Below, piece after piece: positions 33,745 through 44,769 of a DNA stretch of 64,000 nucleotides. This DNA comes from Gnetum montanum (lineage: Eukaryota; Streptophyta; Gnetopsida; Gnetales; Gnetaceae). Both the position numbers and the translations under genes were made by a program. The stretch is from the NCBI GenBank assembly GCA_015680685.1, contig MNCI01005623.1, forward strand, positions 867,695-931,694, read 5' to 3'. Each line of letters opens with the position of its first letter. Position 1 is the first letter of the stretch. The notes under the pieces are model-generated. The model made no database searches and was not told the origin of the DNA. It saw nothing but the letters and a program-made list of their open reading frames with translations.

Positions 33745-34090
33745 CACCAGTTTACAGTCTTAGTAGACTATTGTGGATTAGTTTTACGTCATAATAATTT
33801 GGACATTGCTAGTTTATCGTCGTAGCGGACGGTGCAATGCTAGTTTATATTTGTGGTGGACTATGAAGAGGCTAGCTAGTTTATAGTCTTAGTGGACTCT
33901 GGTGAATGAGTGTGATAGTTTAGTATCATGTCGGATAGAGCTTTATGATGTTGGTTTACCGTCATGACGCCAGGATGTTCTATGGTGCTAGTTTTAAGTC
34001 ATAGCTCCAAGACTATTCTGTGGTATCAGTTTTAGGTCATGATTTCAAGACCATTGCGTACCTTAAGATCATCAGACATAGAATGGTTTT
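33745..34090 (-). repeat. E4 array 2
   Basis: Seven to nine units of ~30-45 bases, on the plus strand of the type CTAGTTTATCGTCGTAGCGGAC. Directly downstream of integrase in element sense. Confidence 0.85.
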
Positions 34091-34099
34091 AGGTACGCG

Positions 34100-35300
34100 T
34101 GATTTGTAGGATTGGCCAATTCGTTTCCATCCATGTCGGTGAGCTTGAATGCCCCATTATCATATGCTTTAGTGACTAAGTAAGGTCCTTCCCAGTTGGC
34201 TGAGAATTTATCTGAGTGTTTGTGGACTGCCTTGAAAACTAGATCACCTTCCTTGATTGGCTGCTTATATGGATTATGTTGATGATGTTGTCGCTGTTGT
34301 CTTTGGTACCATTCGATTTGATCAAGCGCTCATACCCTTTCTTCCTCCATTGAGTCAAGGTTAGCGATGCATAGTTCATTCTTCTGGCTTTCATCAAGGA
34401 GGCTAGAGAGCATTATCCACAGTGAGGGAACTTGTAACTCCAAAGGTAATACAGCTTCAAATCTGTATACTAGGCTATATGGTGTCTTACCTATAGATGT
34501 TCGATGCGTTGTTCGGTATGCCCATAATGCATAGATTAACTTCTCGTGCCATCATCTCTTACTTTGATTCAACATTTTCTTGAGCACCATGATGATCTTT
34601 TTATTCATAGACTCCACTTGATCATTGCTCTATGGGTAATATGGTGATGAAAATGAGTGTTTAATCCCTAGGCTTTCACAGAAGCTTGTAGTATCCATAC
34701 TACTAAATTGTGGCCCATTATCGGTGACTATGATCATTGGGATACCAAAGCAGGTTACGATCTTTTCTAATATGAAGTTGCAAACATGTTTGGACATGGT
34801 TTTCCTAAGGGGAATAGCTTCTACCCATTTGGTAAAGTATTTGGTCATAGTGATGATGAAGCTATGTCCTATTGAAGATGGTCGTGTTATCGGCCCAATG
34901 ATGTCTAGTCCCCATTTTTGGAATGGCCATGTGATTTGCGTAGTATGAAAATCATTAGGTGGTACATGTATTAGGTTACCGTGCCTTTGGAAAATGTTAC
35001 ATTTCCTGACCCTGGAGAAGCAATCGTACTCCATGTGTCGCCAGTAATAGCCCAAACATCTAATTTTCATTACCATTGCTTTGGGTGCTATATGCCCTCT
35101 ACATAGTCCTTTGTGAACCTGTTCCACGATTGTTTGGCCATCGATGCTACTAACGCACACTAAAAAAATTCCTTCATAGGACTTGCAACACAAGGTGTCT
35201 CCTATTAATTCATATTTCCTAGAGCATTTTCGCACTGCATCTTTTTGAGAACTCGTCAAATGTTGTGGCGGTTTACCTCGTAGAAGGTACTCTTTTATGT
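34100..35300 (-). pseudogene. E4 integrase domain
   Basis: Zinc part VHKGLCRGHIAP ... KCNIFQ, where the last Cys is Phe. Core WGLDIIGP, VTDNGPQF (second Asp intact, the only copy here that keeps it) and QVESMNKKIIMVLKKML with the Glu. The block 35259-34630 is open for 209 codons; further down it is broken but ends in the usual GAFKLTDMDGNE and YLKP-like segment near 34110. The longest open integrase piece in the window. Confidence 0.9.
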
Positions 35301-35765
35301 CATCGTATCACTTTATTGCTTGTGTAGTGCTAATACACGCTACGCTATGGGTATTTCATCGAGTGCGTCGATCATAGGTTTGGCACAATTTTTTATAGAA
35401 CTAGGCAACTCATGGAACATCTCAAGTGTCATGTTTAAGGCTAGTGTGGCAAGTGCATCGGCAATGGTATTTTCATTCCTAGGAATATGTTGCACATCTA
35501 CGTTGATCAGTTGTTTTGGCAAGTGTTTATTTAGGTCACAGTATGGTTGCAAATGTGGAGCTTTGCATGTGTAGATCTCTATGACTTAATTGATTACTAA
35601 CTATGATTCACCTCGAACTACAAGACGTGTGATTCCTGAAGTTAGTGCTGCTATAAGACCTCTAAGAAGACCTTCATACCCTGCCACATTGTTGGTGCAA
35701 GGGAAGTTTAGTCGATAGGAAAAGGGGCAAATTTCTTTCAAGGGATATGTTATGATGGCTGCAGC
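35301..35765 (-). pseudogene. E4 second (archaeal-type) RNase H
   Basis: Reads AGYEGLLRGL, IRPVVRGES-like and HVQHIPRNENTIADALATLAL (35552-35340). It starts after the TGA that recurs in E1 and E5 (STS*GGSAA). Confidence 0.8.
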
Positions 35766-36250
35766 ACTTCCCCCTCAGGAGGTGGATGCTTTGTCAAAGT
35801 ATAGGATTACATCATAATTATCGGGCACTACGTCTATGCTATTAATATCTTCATCAGGGAATTCAAGGTTGATTATCACTTGATCTTGTGTCGGTGATGT
35901 GGTCAACTGATTGGCTATTGCTTGACCCTTAGTGGAGGATTGAGCAACATAGCACAAGTCAAACTCTACAATCATCGCCTTCCATCTACCTATCCTACTT
36001 GACTCATAGATGTTGTTGTGAGATATCTTGAAGCACATTGTCTTTGCAAATGATATAGACTTGGTTACGAAAGAGATAGTGTCACCACTTTTTTAAGGAA
36101 AAGACTAGGGTGAGACACGATCTCTCCACATCATTGTATCGTTGTTCATAGTTAGTTAAGGCATGTCTTAGATAGTAAACAGAGATCTCGGCTCCATCTT
36201 CTCATTTTTGACAAAGCATGGATGAAATCGATGAATCAGATGTGGAAAGG
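35766..36250 (-). pseudogene. E4 RNase H domain
   Basis: Contains MLCQK*EDGAEI (TGA shared with E1 and E5), YLRHALTNYEQRYNDVERS, FSLKKW and FDLCYVAQSSTKGQAIA. A frameshift separates the N- and C-terminal halves near 36040. Confidence 0.8.
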
Positions 36251-36259
36251 TAGATGTAA

Positions 36260-37590
36260 AAAGGTTTATTGCTTTGCTGGGGATGAACTGTTGGTAGTTG
36301 AGCCAACTCCGTGTTTATGTTTTCAAAGGCTTCTTAGCACTATTGAGTCCATTGAAAATGGGCTTTCTTTCACAGTAAATACTGCATGGGTTTCAACTTA
36401 TCAGTTAGCTTCATGATAAAGTGTCTGATGAATTGTAGTCTACCTTCTAGACCATGTAATTCAGTAAGGTTCCTAGGTGATTACATACTAGTTATTGCTT
36501 TAACCTTATCAGGGTCTACTCATATACCTGTTTCGGAGACTATGAAGCCAAGCATTTTTCCCGTCTTAACCCCAAAGATGCATTTCTTTGGGTTAAGCTT
36601 AAGGTCATATTTGAGATAGCATTTGAGTACCAAGTCTAGGTGCTTTGCGTGTTGTTCGGTTGTTTTGGACTTGACTGCAATGTCTTCTACATAATCATAC
36701 AGCAAATAAAGCATGTAATCACTAAATATATATGTCATTGCCCATTGATATGTGGAACCCACGTTTTTGAGACTGAATGGCATCATTGTATAACAGAATG
36801 TGCCCCAAGGTGTCATGAAGGTCATCTTGAGTTGGTGTTCTGGGTTGATCCTGATTTGGTTGTATCTCGAGAATCCATCCATAAAGGATAATAATGCATG
36901 CCCAGCGATTGAGTCAATGAGTTGATCGATGCTAGGTAGCGGGAAGTCATCCTTTATAGTGACTACATTGAGGTCACAGAAGTCAATACATATGTGAATG
37001 CTCTTATTCTTCTTAGGGACTACAACAATGTTGGATACCCAATCGACATAATCAACAGCCTGGATGAAACCGGCCTAATAGAACTTCATGATTTCATTAC
37101 AAACTACTAACGCTACCTTAGGCCTAACCTTTCATGCTTTTTGCTTTACCGGTCTAAGTTTTTCATCGAGGATGATGTTATGCTAGATGATGCGAGGATC
37201 CAATCCTAGCATATCGGTATACAACCAAGCAAAAGTTTTGATATTATTCTTCAGCACTTGTGTAATGTCATTGGCAATTTGCAGATTTAGAAGAGTACTT
37301 AATTTTAATGTTTTAAGCTCGCCACTAGACATGGTGATGGGGACTTTGAAGAGGGGATCCTCAGTGATGTTGTCAGCTTCTAAGTCCAAAGTTTTAGTCA
37401 TATCCTCAAAGCAATCTGATGTTCCTTGAGTGGATTCCATGAAACTGTCATAAATTGATGATGAGTCTAGATCAATGGATTCTAGGTTAACTTCTCGTTG
37501 AATGGCCCCATGTGGTCCATTGATAGACAACGGTGAAAAGAGGTGCTTGCTATCCATGTGTCTGCCCCTGCCAATTAAATGGGGAGGCAC
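36260..37590 (-). pseudogene. E4 linker and reverse transcriptase
   Basis: Linker 37590-37183 is open (KTLDLEADNITEDP, LKTLKLSTLL). RT follows: WVSNIVVVPKK near 37030, FYDLNVVTIKDDF, LSFMDGFSRYNQIRINPEH, TFMTPWGTFCYTMMPF, TYQWAMTYIFSDYML and LNPKKCIFGVKTGKML. The catalytic box is YVED (36682-36693), Asp to Glu, which should abolish activity. Confidence 0.9.
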
Positions 37591-37599
37591 GTGAGCAAG

Positions 37600-37770
37600 G
37601 GTGAGTTGTAATTTCTGGTAAAGTTAATTTCTACGTCTTAATGTAACAAAGGCATGCAACGAATAGTTTATCATTATATACGGATGCTTGGCAATTTTAG
37701 GCCTTGCCCGGGCCAAGTGTGGTAGTTTAAGGCCATGCCAGGCCGTTTGCCAATCATGTTCTAAGTATAT
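37600..37770 (-). repeat. E4 array 1, RT-side part
   Basis: Two to three units on the plus strand (GTAGTTTAAGGCCATGCCAGG-like, 37690-37745). The rest of the array lies at 43500-43720, beyond PG-B, so the passenger gene splits array 1. Confidence 0.65.
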
Positions 37771-39467
37771 ACAAGTATTATGATTTTTTCGTGATTGTTG
37801 GATTTTTTTGTGGATTTTTCTTCTTCTTCTTCTTCTTTCTAAATGCATGGGTTATTTTGCAATGGTTAATAAATATGAGAGAAATAAACTAAAGTAGCTA
37901 TTTCAGGAGCACAAGAATAAAATAAATAGGAGGATAAAGGACAAGGCACCACGTGACTACAAATTGAGATAAAATGGCACCAAGTGTGGTGTAAGCATGA
38001 GTAATTGGGCATAGCATGAGTTAGAGGACCAGTGCATAGCATGTGCATAGCATGAGTTACAAAAGTCCAACACAATGTTAGAAACATGAATGACTAGGAA
38101 GACACAGCGTAAGCAGGATGAAGGGCAAGGGAAAGTAGGAACAAGGAAAGGGGAAGAAGCAGGCAAGCTTGGCATTTGTGGAGGAGAGCAAGGAACTACT
38201 CCAATGCCTTCCACAACCAAAGATTTCTTCATGGGTGGGAACCCTATGCAGGTTTATTTCTTCCCTATTTTTCTATATTTTTTTGTGGTGTAATAGATTG
38301 GTGACGTGAGTTATGGGAGCTGCTGATTTTTGGTTTTTGTGAGCGATTTCTAAGAGTGATTTCATTTCCTCCCTGCGTTCCAAGGTGTTTGTGTTTCATT
38401 TTGATTCGTGATTGCAGTATGAGTTTCCTTGAGATTTTAGTGTGAGTGGCCCTAAAAAAATCACGTTTTAGTGCATTTTTTATGCATTTTTGGTGCATTT
38501 TTGGTTATGTTCTGATGCATTTTTGTTTCGATACCGAATTTGGGGCTACTATTTTGATTCCTTCTACTAGTTTTGGGCTAGCGTGAGCAACATAGGGTAT
38601 GCTTAGAGGCAATGTAAGCTGCAAAAATTGCCATGTTTTGGGTATTTTTGGTTACATTTCGGTCGGGAGAAATAGGGTTTTTCATTACTATTCATTGTGA
38701 CATAAACCCAGGGTCACCGCCTCTCCAGCTTTAGTTGCAAGGCTGTGTATTTTATTTTATGCGTTAGTTGCAGGGTTGTGTCTCCAGTGTAAGTTACTGG
38801 CCTCCAAGCCAGGGTGTGAGCACGTGCATTGCTAATTTGCAGTGTGATCACTCAATGTTTTTTTTCGTTTCATTGTGGGTTATTATATCTAATTTTTGAC
38901 GTAATTGAATCGATTGTGGATAAGGGCAGTGTGAGTGACTGTCCTTGTTACAACGTGAGAGTTTGTTTTGGCACGGTGAACTACTATTGGCAGCATAGCT
39001 TGTTTTCTTCAGTTACAGCTACAGTGTTACCAGTTTCTTCTGCAGCGTAAGTAACCCTCTGCAACATGAGTGATCCTTCTGCAGCGTGAGTGACCCTCTG
39101 CAGCATGAGTAACCCTCTGCAGCATGAGTTCCTTTAATGTGTTGTGTGAGCTGCAAGATTTAAAATAGCATGAATTATGTGATACTTTCCACTTGTGGAT
39201 GTGATGATTTTTGGTAACTTGAATCATTATTATGATTTTTTGCAAATGTTATCTTTTTAAGATTAGTGTTGCCTAGTGGATTCCAATGTTTCCCATTGAG
39301 CATTAGATGCACCAAACAAGTATTGGAGTTCTTGTCCCAGGGGGTGGGCTTGTGTGCGTGTTGAATGTTAGTTACTTGTTGGGTTTTATTTTCTTATTTA
39401 TTTATTCTATTTTCAATTTATAGGTTTTACATGTTTTAAGTTAGTTACCTTTTCACTCTATGTAGGG
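37771..39467 (+). other. Region upstream of PG-B exons, no clear coding sequence
   Basis: Presumed 5' part of the captured segment. It contains a CTTCTTCTTCTTCTT run (37818-37835), short ORFs of no known family (38090-38293, +) and a T-rich stretch with TTTTTGGTGCATTTTTGG-like repeats (~38465-38525). A pyrimidine-rich acceptor ending TATGTAG at ~39467 opens the first exon I can follow. Earlier exons may exist here, but I cannot define them. Confidence 0.4.
39040..39130 (+). repeat. 21-bp tandem repeat upstream of PG-B
   Basis: About four to five copies of a CTCTGCAGCGTGAGTGACC-like unit. The word GCGTGAG also occurs throughout the E4 LTR and leader, here in opposite orientation relative to E4. 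Confidence 0.8.
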
Positions 39468-39915
39468 GGCCTAAGCCTTTTCTCCTTGTGGTTGAACTTG
39501 TTGATGTGCTATCTTGGTTTGGCCATTTGGAACAGAAATTAGCCAATTATGACATGCAGATCGGGATGCACATAATATGGTTTTGTCCGAATGTTGGTGC
39601 ATTTTTATCATTTATTTTGTAGAATTTTAGCATTGTCATATGGCCTCATTTGAGTGAGCAGCTGACTCATGACATTGTTGAGACCATGTTGCCTGGCTCA
39701 ACATGAGGTGTGTTAGCTTTCATTGTTGACATAGACGAGGGGCTATATGTAGTTGAGGGAGGTGTTCTCAAAGGTCCTAGATCTACACGCTCTTTAACTC
39801 ATGTGTGGGGATTGTCATCTTGTAGCCATTACAATAGTAGTAGCACACTGTTTCTAGCTTTCCATGTACATACACTATTCCAAAATCCACCTGGAACAGT
39901 ATACCAAGTAGACAA

Positions 39916-39999
39916 GTATGCTCTTTTATACATGTATTAACTTTAACTCTCTTAGCGTTATAATCATTGTTTACATGTGTATACTCTTTCTTTCGCAAG
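39916..39999 (+). other. PG-B intron 1 (probable)
   Basis: Donor GTATGC after ACAA, acceptor CTTTCTTTCGCAAG. Removing it skips the TAA at ~39938 and joins two open stretches. Confidence 0.5.
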
Positions 40000-40270
40000 C
40001 CCCATTTTGCTGAGCATGGATTGCATGAGGATGATAGCAGACTTGCCATAGCACATAAAGCCTTGAAGGAGTTCATTATGGGCCCCACACTTCATGTTGT
40101 AGTGCTACGCCAGACCAAGGATGCTATCATCAATTATCCTAGCCAGTTCTCTAGGGCCTTTGAACGTTGTCAAGTTCACAGCTGGCTACATGAGGATTGG
40201 TCTCTTGATGGGCCCATTTTTCGTCAAATGATTGATCCTACAGCAAGTGTACCTACTCCATTTGCTAGTG

Positions 40271-40371
40271 GTAAATGATCATATTCCAGGCTTGATTTTC
40301 ATTTTTCTTAAATCATTGCTTATCATGTTTTTGATTTTTTTTACTCAATCTCTCTTGTGTCTTTTCTATAG
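40271..40371 (+). other. PG-B intron 2
   Basis: Donor GTAAATG, acceptor TGTCTTTTCTATAG with a long pyrimidine tract. PG-A has an acceptor (TTGTTGCAG, ending 306) before the aligned exon (HEVTVV against DEVTVI). Confidence 0.7.
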
Positions 40372-41417
40372 TGGTCGTTCCCCTTGATGAGGTTACCGTT
40401 ATATTCGGGTGCACTGAGGCTACTCTTTGTATGAAGTTTGGAGAGACAGAGGAGTCATAACGGTGGTTGCATAAGAAGGCACCTAAACAAATCATCAGCC
40501 ATCTTACCAATGCAAGCCTGCTGGACCTATTTATTTCCTTAACTCCCAACATTCCCATGACTGAAATGGTTGCCATCATTGACTCTTTTAATGATGACGT
40601 CTCCTATTTTACTACATGGGTTCGAGGAGTGAAGGTATCCCTCCACCTCATCGCAAAATTCTTTTCTGATATTTTTAGTGTGCCAGCGGATGGTGCTAAG
40701 GTGGCAGTAGATAGGGGAACTAGAGAGGAGTGTGTGATCAAGGAACTTGAAGATTGGCTAGGTGTAGTGCGAGAACCTAAGGGCTTCACCATGCAAGACG
40801 ATACTTTCTTGGCAGAGGTAAACTTTTTGTACCCATGCTTTAGAGCTCAAGCATTTCCTAAGTCTCTTTTCCAAACAAGAAGTCTTGGGGTGGAGTCTGC
40901 ACATGTTATGCATTCAATCTTAGAGACTGGTATGTGCTACGATAGGCACAGTTCCTTATATTGGGTCTCCATGGAGAGATCATCAAGCTACGTTCCAATG
41001 TTGATGCTAGGTCCCACTTCACCTTTGCCTTTTTTGCGGGTTATCTCTGTAGGTTTGCTGAGTTCTTAGTGATCTATGGAGATACCCATGATGTGTTGAG
41101 GGACCATTCACAATTGTCTCACCCCTAGATTTGTCACCTATTTAACACCACCAGATCCCAAGATCCACCTGAAGGCATCGAGGAGTCAGTCTCTATCACA
41201 ACAGGGGGTGCAGCTAGTAATTCCCACCATTCGCATGATAGCCTGGGGTTGGATCCACCCCAACTACACACAAGTGTTAGGAGAGCTGAGCGCTTGATCC
41301 AGGAGACCGTTAGGAAGGCTAAGGCTAAGGTGAGAAGAGGTGAGCATCTGAGAGATCCTGCCATGGAGGAAAGGCCACCGAGGGCTAAGAAGATTCGATT
41401 CACCTTGCCAAGAGTGG

Positions 41418-41516
41418 GTAAGTATTTTATTATTTTTACTTTAAGTGTTTTTATCAATTTTTTAATTTACTTATTTACTTAAACATACATGCCTATTACG
41501 TCATGCTAACTTTTAG
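41418..41516 (+). other. PG-B intron 3
   Basis: Consensus donor GTAAGTATTTT, A/T-rich body, acceptor CTAACTTTTAG. PG-A has an intron at the matching place before its acidic exon. Confidence 0.75.
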
Positions 41517-41813
41517 ATTTATTGGTGCTAACAGAGGATACCCCCAAGAGGGAAAGGGAAGAATTGGCCCTTATGGGTGAACCTGAAACAGTCACCACTA
41601 GGTGTAATGAAGAGGAAGATATGAGGGAAGAAGTAGTTGAGGCCATTCCCATCTTACAGGAAGAGCATGAAACAAGTACCATGGAAGCTACACTTGCTAA
41701 GGCTTTAGATGCCCTGAAGCACTCAAGTGAGGAGAAAGGTGTTTTTGATGGTTTCTTTGATGGGTCTCTACACCTTGGTGATCTGCCTGAGCTAACTAGC
41801 AAAGGGCCGTTTG

Positions 41814-41902
41814 GTAAGTCTTGTTATTTTGATCTGCATTTCATATCTTCTTAGTTTTATGCATTTTTTGACTATCATGGCTTTTCTTAACATCAAACAT
41901 AG
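41814..41902 (+). other. PG-B intron 4
   Basis: Donor GTAAGTC after GGGCCGTTTG, acceptor CATCAAACATAG. In PG-A an acceptor TAATCATCTAACAG ends near 1892 before the matching block. Confidence 0.72.
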
Positions 41903-42100
41903 ATGCTAAGGTACCTAAAGCACCTACATCTCAGGTGAGTGGGTTGGAGATTGAGGGCCCAATTGAGATGCCTTCTCATATAGATTCAAGATCCACTGAT
42001 CCATTGAAGCCATGGCCTGAGATGCCCAATAAAGTAGACTTTGTTACTGGCATTGTCAACGATGTTTTTGCTCATCTGAGACAGGCTCATCCTAAATTAG

Positions 42101-42194
42101 GTATGCACTTTATACTAAGTGCTTGAGTTCATTGCATTTTTGTACCTATTGGAGGTCTTTGGTTGGCTTATACACATAATGTTTGTACTTGTAG
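42101..42194 (+). other. PG-B intron 5 (shared with PG-A)
   Basis: Donor GTATGCAC after HPKLG, acceptor GTTTGTACTTGTAG. PG-A splits at the same codon (DPRVG, GTATGT). The strongest evidence that the two copies descend from one intron-bearing gene. Confidence 0.78.
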
Positions 42195-42977
42195 GTGCAA
42201 AGATTCAATGGAGTCCTTCCAAGGCTACCCATATTGATGGTCTCATAGAATTATCCAGAGATATTAAGTAGATCCCGAGAGGGATTTATGATGCGGTTTC
42301 AGGTTGTGTTGTCCCAAATGTTAAATCTCTCTGGACCTGCAGGCACTCAATTGAATAGTTATGGCTTGAAATTTAATCATTGAAGGAAAATATGGTGAAG
42401 GTGACAGAGAAGAGGAATGACTTGCAAGCCCGTTATGATTTTTCCTCTGCTAGGTTGGCAGGTGATAGTACATGGCGTACATCCGAGATCACCTATGCAC
42501 GTTATTGGGCAAGCTTGAATAGCAAGGTGCAGGCAATTTAAGACTTGGCCGAAAAGAGGGCCCAAATGGATTTATTGAATAGGAAGTACCATGACTGGAA
42601 GTCCTTTGCATCTAAAGTACATAAATGGGGCCAGGATCAGAAAGATCATAAGCACCAATATAAAAAATGGCTGATAGAGGAATCAGTGGAACATCGCCTA
42701 TTGGAGATGTTCGTGGAGGGGTTAGGTTTGTGCTCTTCCTATGAGAAGTTTGTTGAATATACAGAAGTGGAGGGGTCTCCTGAGAGATCCATTACAACTA
42801 CCTCTGGGGAGGCTTCAACAAGTATGTTTTCTCTTGAGCGCCCCTCCTGGTCTTCCATGGACAAGGGTAAGACCTTGGCCAATATTGACCTTGGACTTGA
42901 AAAAGACTGGGCTTGCGTGTCTGAAGAAGAGATTCTACAGTGCCTGGAAGCTAATCTTAGGCCTTCCCCACCCATGA

Positions 42978-43101
42978 GTATTTTATTTCTTGCATTATTT
43001 TATTACTTTCAGTCATCATTTCTCTTTAGTGTCTTTGCTCTCTTTTACCTATTTTTTTGTGTGTTTACTCATTTTTTTGTTTTGTTTTCTCTTCGTGATA
43101 G
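42978..43101 (+). other. PG-B intron 6
   Basis: Donor GTATTTTATTTC, very T-rich body, acceptor TCTCTTCGTGATAG. The 31-codon last exon follows. In PG-A a TTCTTGCGGTGTAG acceptor ends near 3032 before the aligned last exon (NEGARPAGRGN against DEASPSGTRAD). Confidence 0.7.
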
Positions 43102-43194
43102 GGGCGTGGTGGTGATGAGGCTAGCCCTAGTGGGACCAGAGCTGATGACATAGAGGATTTTGGGGACCAGCCCCCTCCTAACACTAGTGCATGA

Positions 43195-43499
43195 TTTTGC
43201 TTGTTGGTCTTGTCAACCTTGTCATTTCTTTGTTAGTTTGTTGTTGTTATTTTTTTTGTTTTTTTTTTCGAATATGTGAAGACAAATGTAACATGATCAT
43301 GGTGTAATATGCAGTTATTCTATTTCTATGCTAACACTCTGTATTACATATATTTATATATATTTTTTTGCCTTTTCGAGTTTCTTTGTGAGCGTAAATG
43401 TAAGTCGGAACTGTGTCTAACAAAATATGAAATGAACATTATAACCTGCAAAATGTGAACGATAATGATGTAACAAAATTTCGGTAAATTGATGGTATA
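43195..43499 (+). other. PG-B downstream region
   Basis: T-rich sequence after the stop codon, with runs of T at 43249-43268 and TATATTTATATATATTT near 43350. It looks like a 3' UTR and flank; I see no AATAAA hexamer. No coding sequence. Confidence 0.45.
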
Positions 43500-43720
43500 C
43501 TATACTCTATTTTAAAGCCATTTCGGGCTTTGTACGTCAGTTTAAAGTCATGACGGACTATTGTATCTTTGTCGAAGAAAAAGAGGAGACTGTAGTTGTT
43601 TTTGACAGAAAATTATTTTTTTTTACGAAGGAACCAACCATTTCTGACCATGGCTAGTTTAATGTCGTTGTAGACGCTTGGTAGTTTAACGTCATTCCAG
43701 ACACTTGGTGGTTCCGCTTT
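43500..43720 (-). repeat. E4 array 1, protease-side part
   Basis: Four to five units on the plus strand of the types ATTTTAAAGCCATTTCGGGC and CTAGTTTAATGTCGTTGTAGACG, matching the unit types of E5 array 1 (57541-58205). With 37600-37770 it brackets PG-B. Confidence 0.8.
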
Positions 43721-44649
43721 CAATTTTTCATTTGTTTCTTTAATTTTTGTAATTTTCCGTGGAGGGTGGGACTTGTAGGCATGATCTTGTACTCGCCATC
43801 CCCCTCGCTGGATACGTAAAATGGTAATTCTGACCATGGGACGTTTGTCGAAATGGTTCCTATGGCTGCATCTTCTGATGCTTCCACATTTTGTAATGTT
43901 TCCATATCTTATGGGTGATCACGGTTTGGAGATTGATTATCATTTTGGTTGTCAATGGGTGTGGTGTCTTGTTTAAGCTCAAGAGTAGTGTCATCATGTT
44001 TAGGTTCATCAAATTCAACCTCTGAGCCCTAGTTTGTGCCTATGTGTGCAGAGGTGTTGGGTGTAGTTGCATCACCGTGTATAATGATTTCACCACCTTC
44101 ATAGGATAAGTGAATCTCTTGGTGGATGGGTGAGGAAACTGCTTTTAATTGGGCTAACCATGGTCGTCCCAATATCACATTAAATCCAGGCATCTTATCT
44201 ACAACTACAAATTTAGCTGACGTGGGGAACCGGTCTCCTGCTATGAAATCCAAAGTTAGTGTTCCTTTGACAACTACGCGTGATCCACTGAACAATTTCA
44301 AGAATGTCATGGAAGTTGGTTTGATTTGTTTAGTTAGCCCTAACTGTTTGATGATGGGGTATGGTACTACGTTTGTGGCTTCCCCATCATCTACGTGCAC
44401 CCTATGTATTTTAAATTGATTCACTTGTAGAGTTATGAACATGGGTGCAGTGGGAACTCCTATTTTTTCATCTATTTTTATATTATCCATGTTGAAGCCT
44501 AGTGATGTAGCTCTTGATCCTTGATATGGAGACATTACTGCATGAATGGAAGGTACATTTGTAGGTAAGTCTTCACTGACTAGGATTGATGTTAATATGA
44601 GTACTAAGGCTTCACAATGAACTTGAGAAGTCATCATTAGGTCATACAA
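43721..44649 (-). pseudogene. E4 protease
   Basis: Retropepsin-like region, open from 44649 to 44029. Active-site motif VHVDDGEATNV (about 44377-44400), LTLDFIAGDRFP, then MPGFNVILGRPWLAQLKA and SPIHQEIHLSYEG, the usual second half of plant Ty3/gypsy proteases. The motif is DDG rather than DTG or DSG; E5 shows the same. Downstream of 44029 a poorly conserved tail runs to array 1. Confidence 0.85.
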
Positions 44650-44769
44650 GCTTAAAGATGTGTTTTTTTGTTTAAGTGCCTATGTGACCTGAGTTAGGGC
44701 ACTGGCTAAGTCTTTACTATTCAGTATGTTCGTTGAGACTTGGTCCATTGGACTCAAAAGCTATATCTC

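Larger units (their letters stand above)
39468..43194 (+). pseudogene. PG-B: multi-exon passenger gene inside E4, antisense to it
   Basis: Exons inferred: 39468-39915, 40000-40270, 40372-41417, 41517-41813, 41903-42100, 42195-42977 and 43102-43194, ending FGDQPPPNTSA and TGA at 43192-43194. Introns are short (84-124 bases), GT-AG, with pyrimidine-rich acceptors. The large exon holds WVRGVKV..FFSDIFSVPADG, LEDWLGV and FLYPCFRAQAFPKSLF, then after a frameshift near 40950 AGYLCRFAEFLVIYGD and SQDPPEGIEESVS; this resembles the 'putative plant transposon protein' pattern (tentative). The exon from 42195 is charged and probably coiled-coil (SLWTCRHS, QMDLLNRKYHDWKSF). Stops include TAA at 40457-40459 and several in 42270-42540. 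PG-A shares the order of blocks and at least one exact intron position. It is not an element gene: E5 has only array 1 at this place. Confidence 0.75.
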
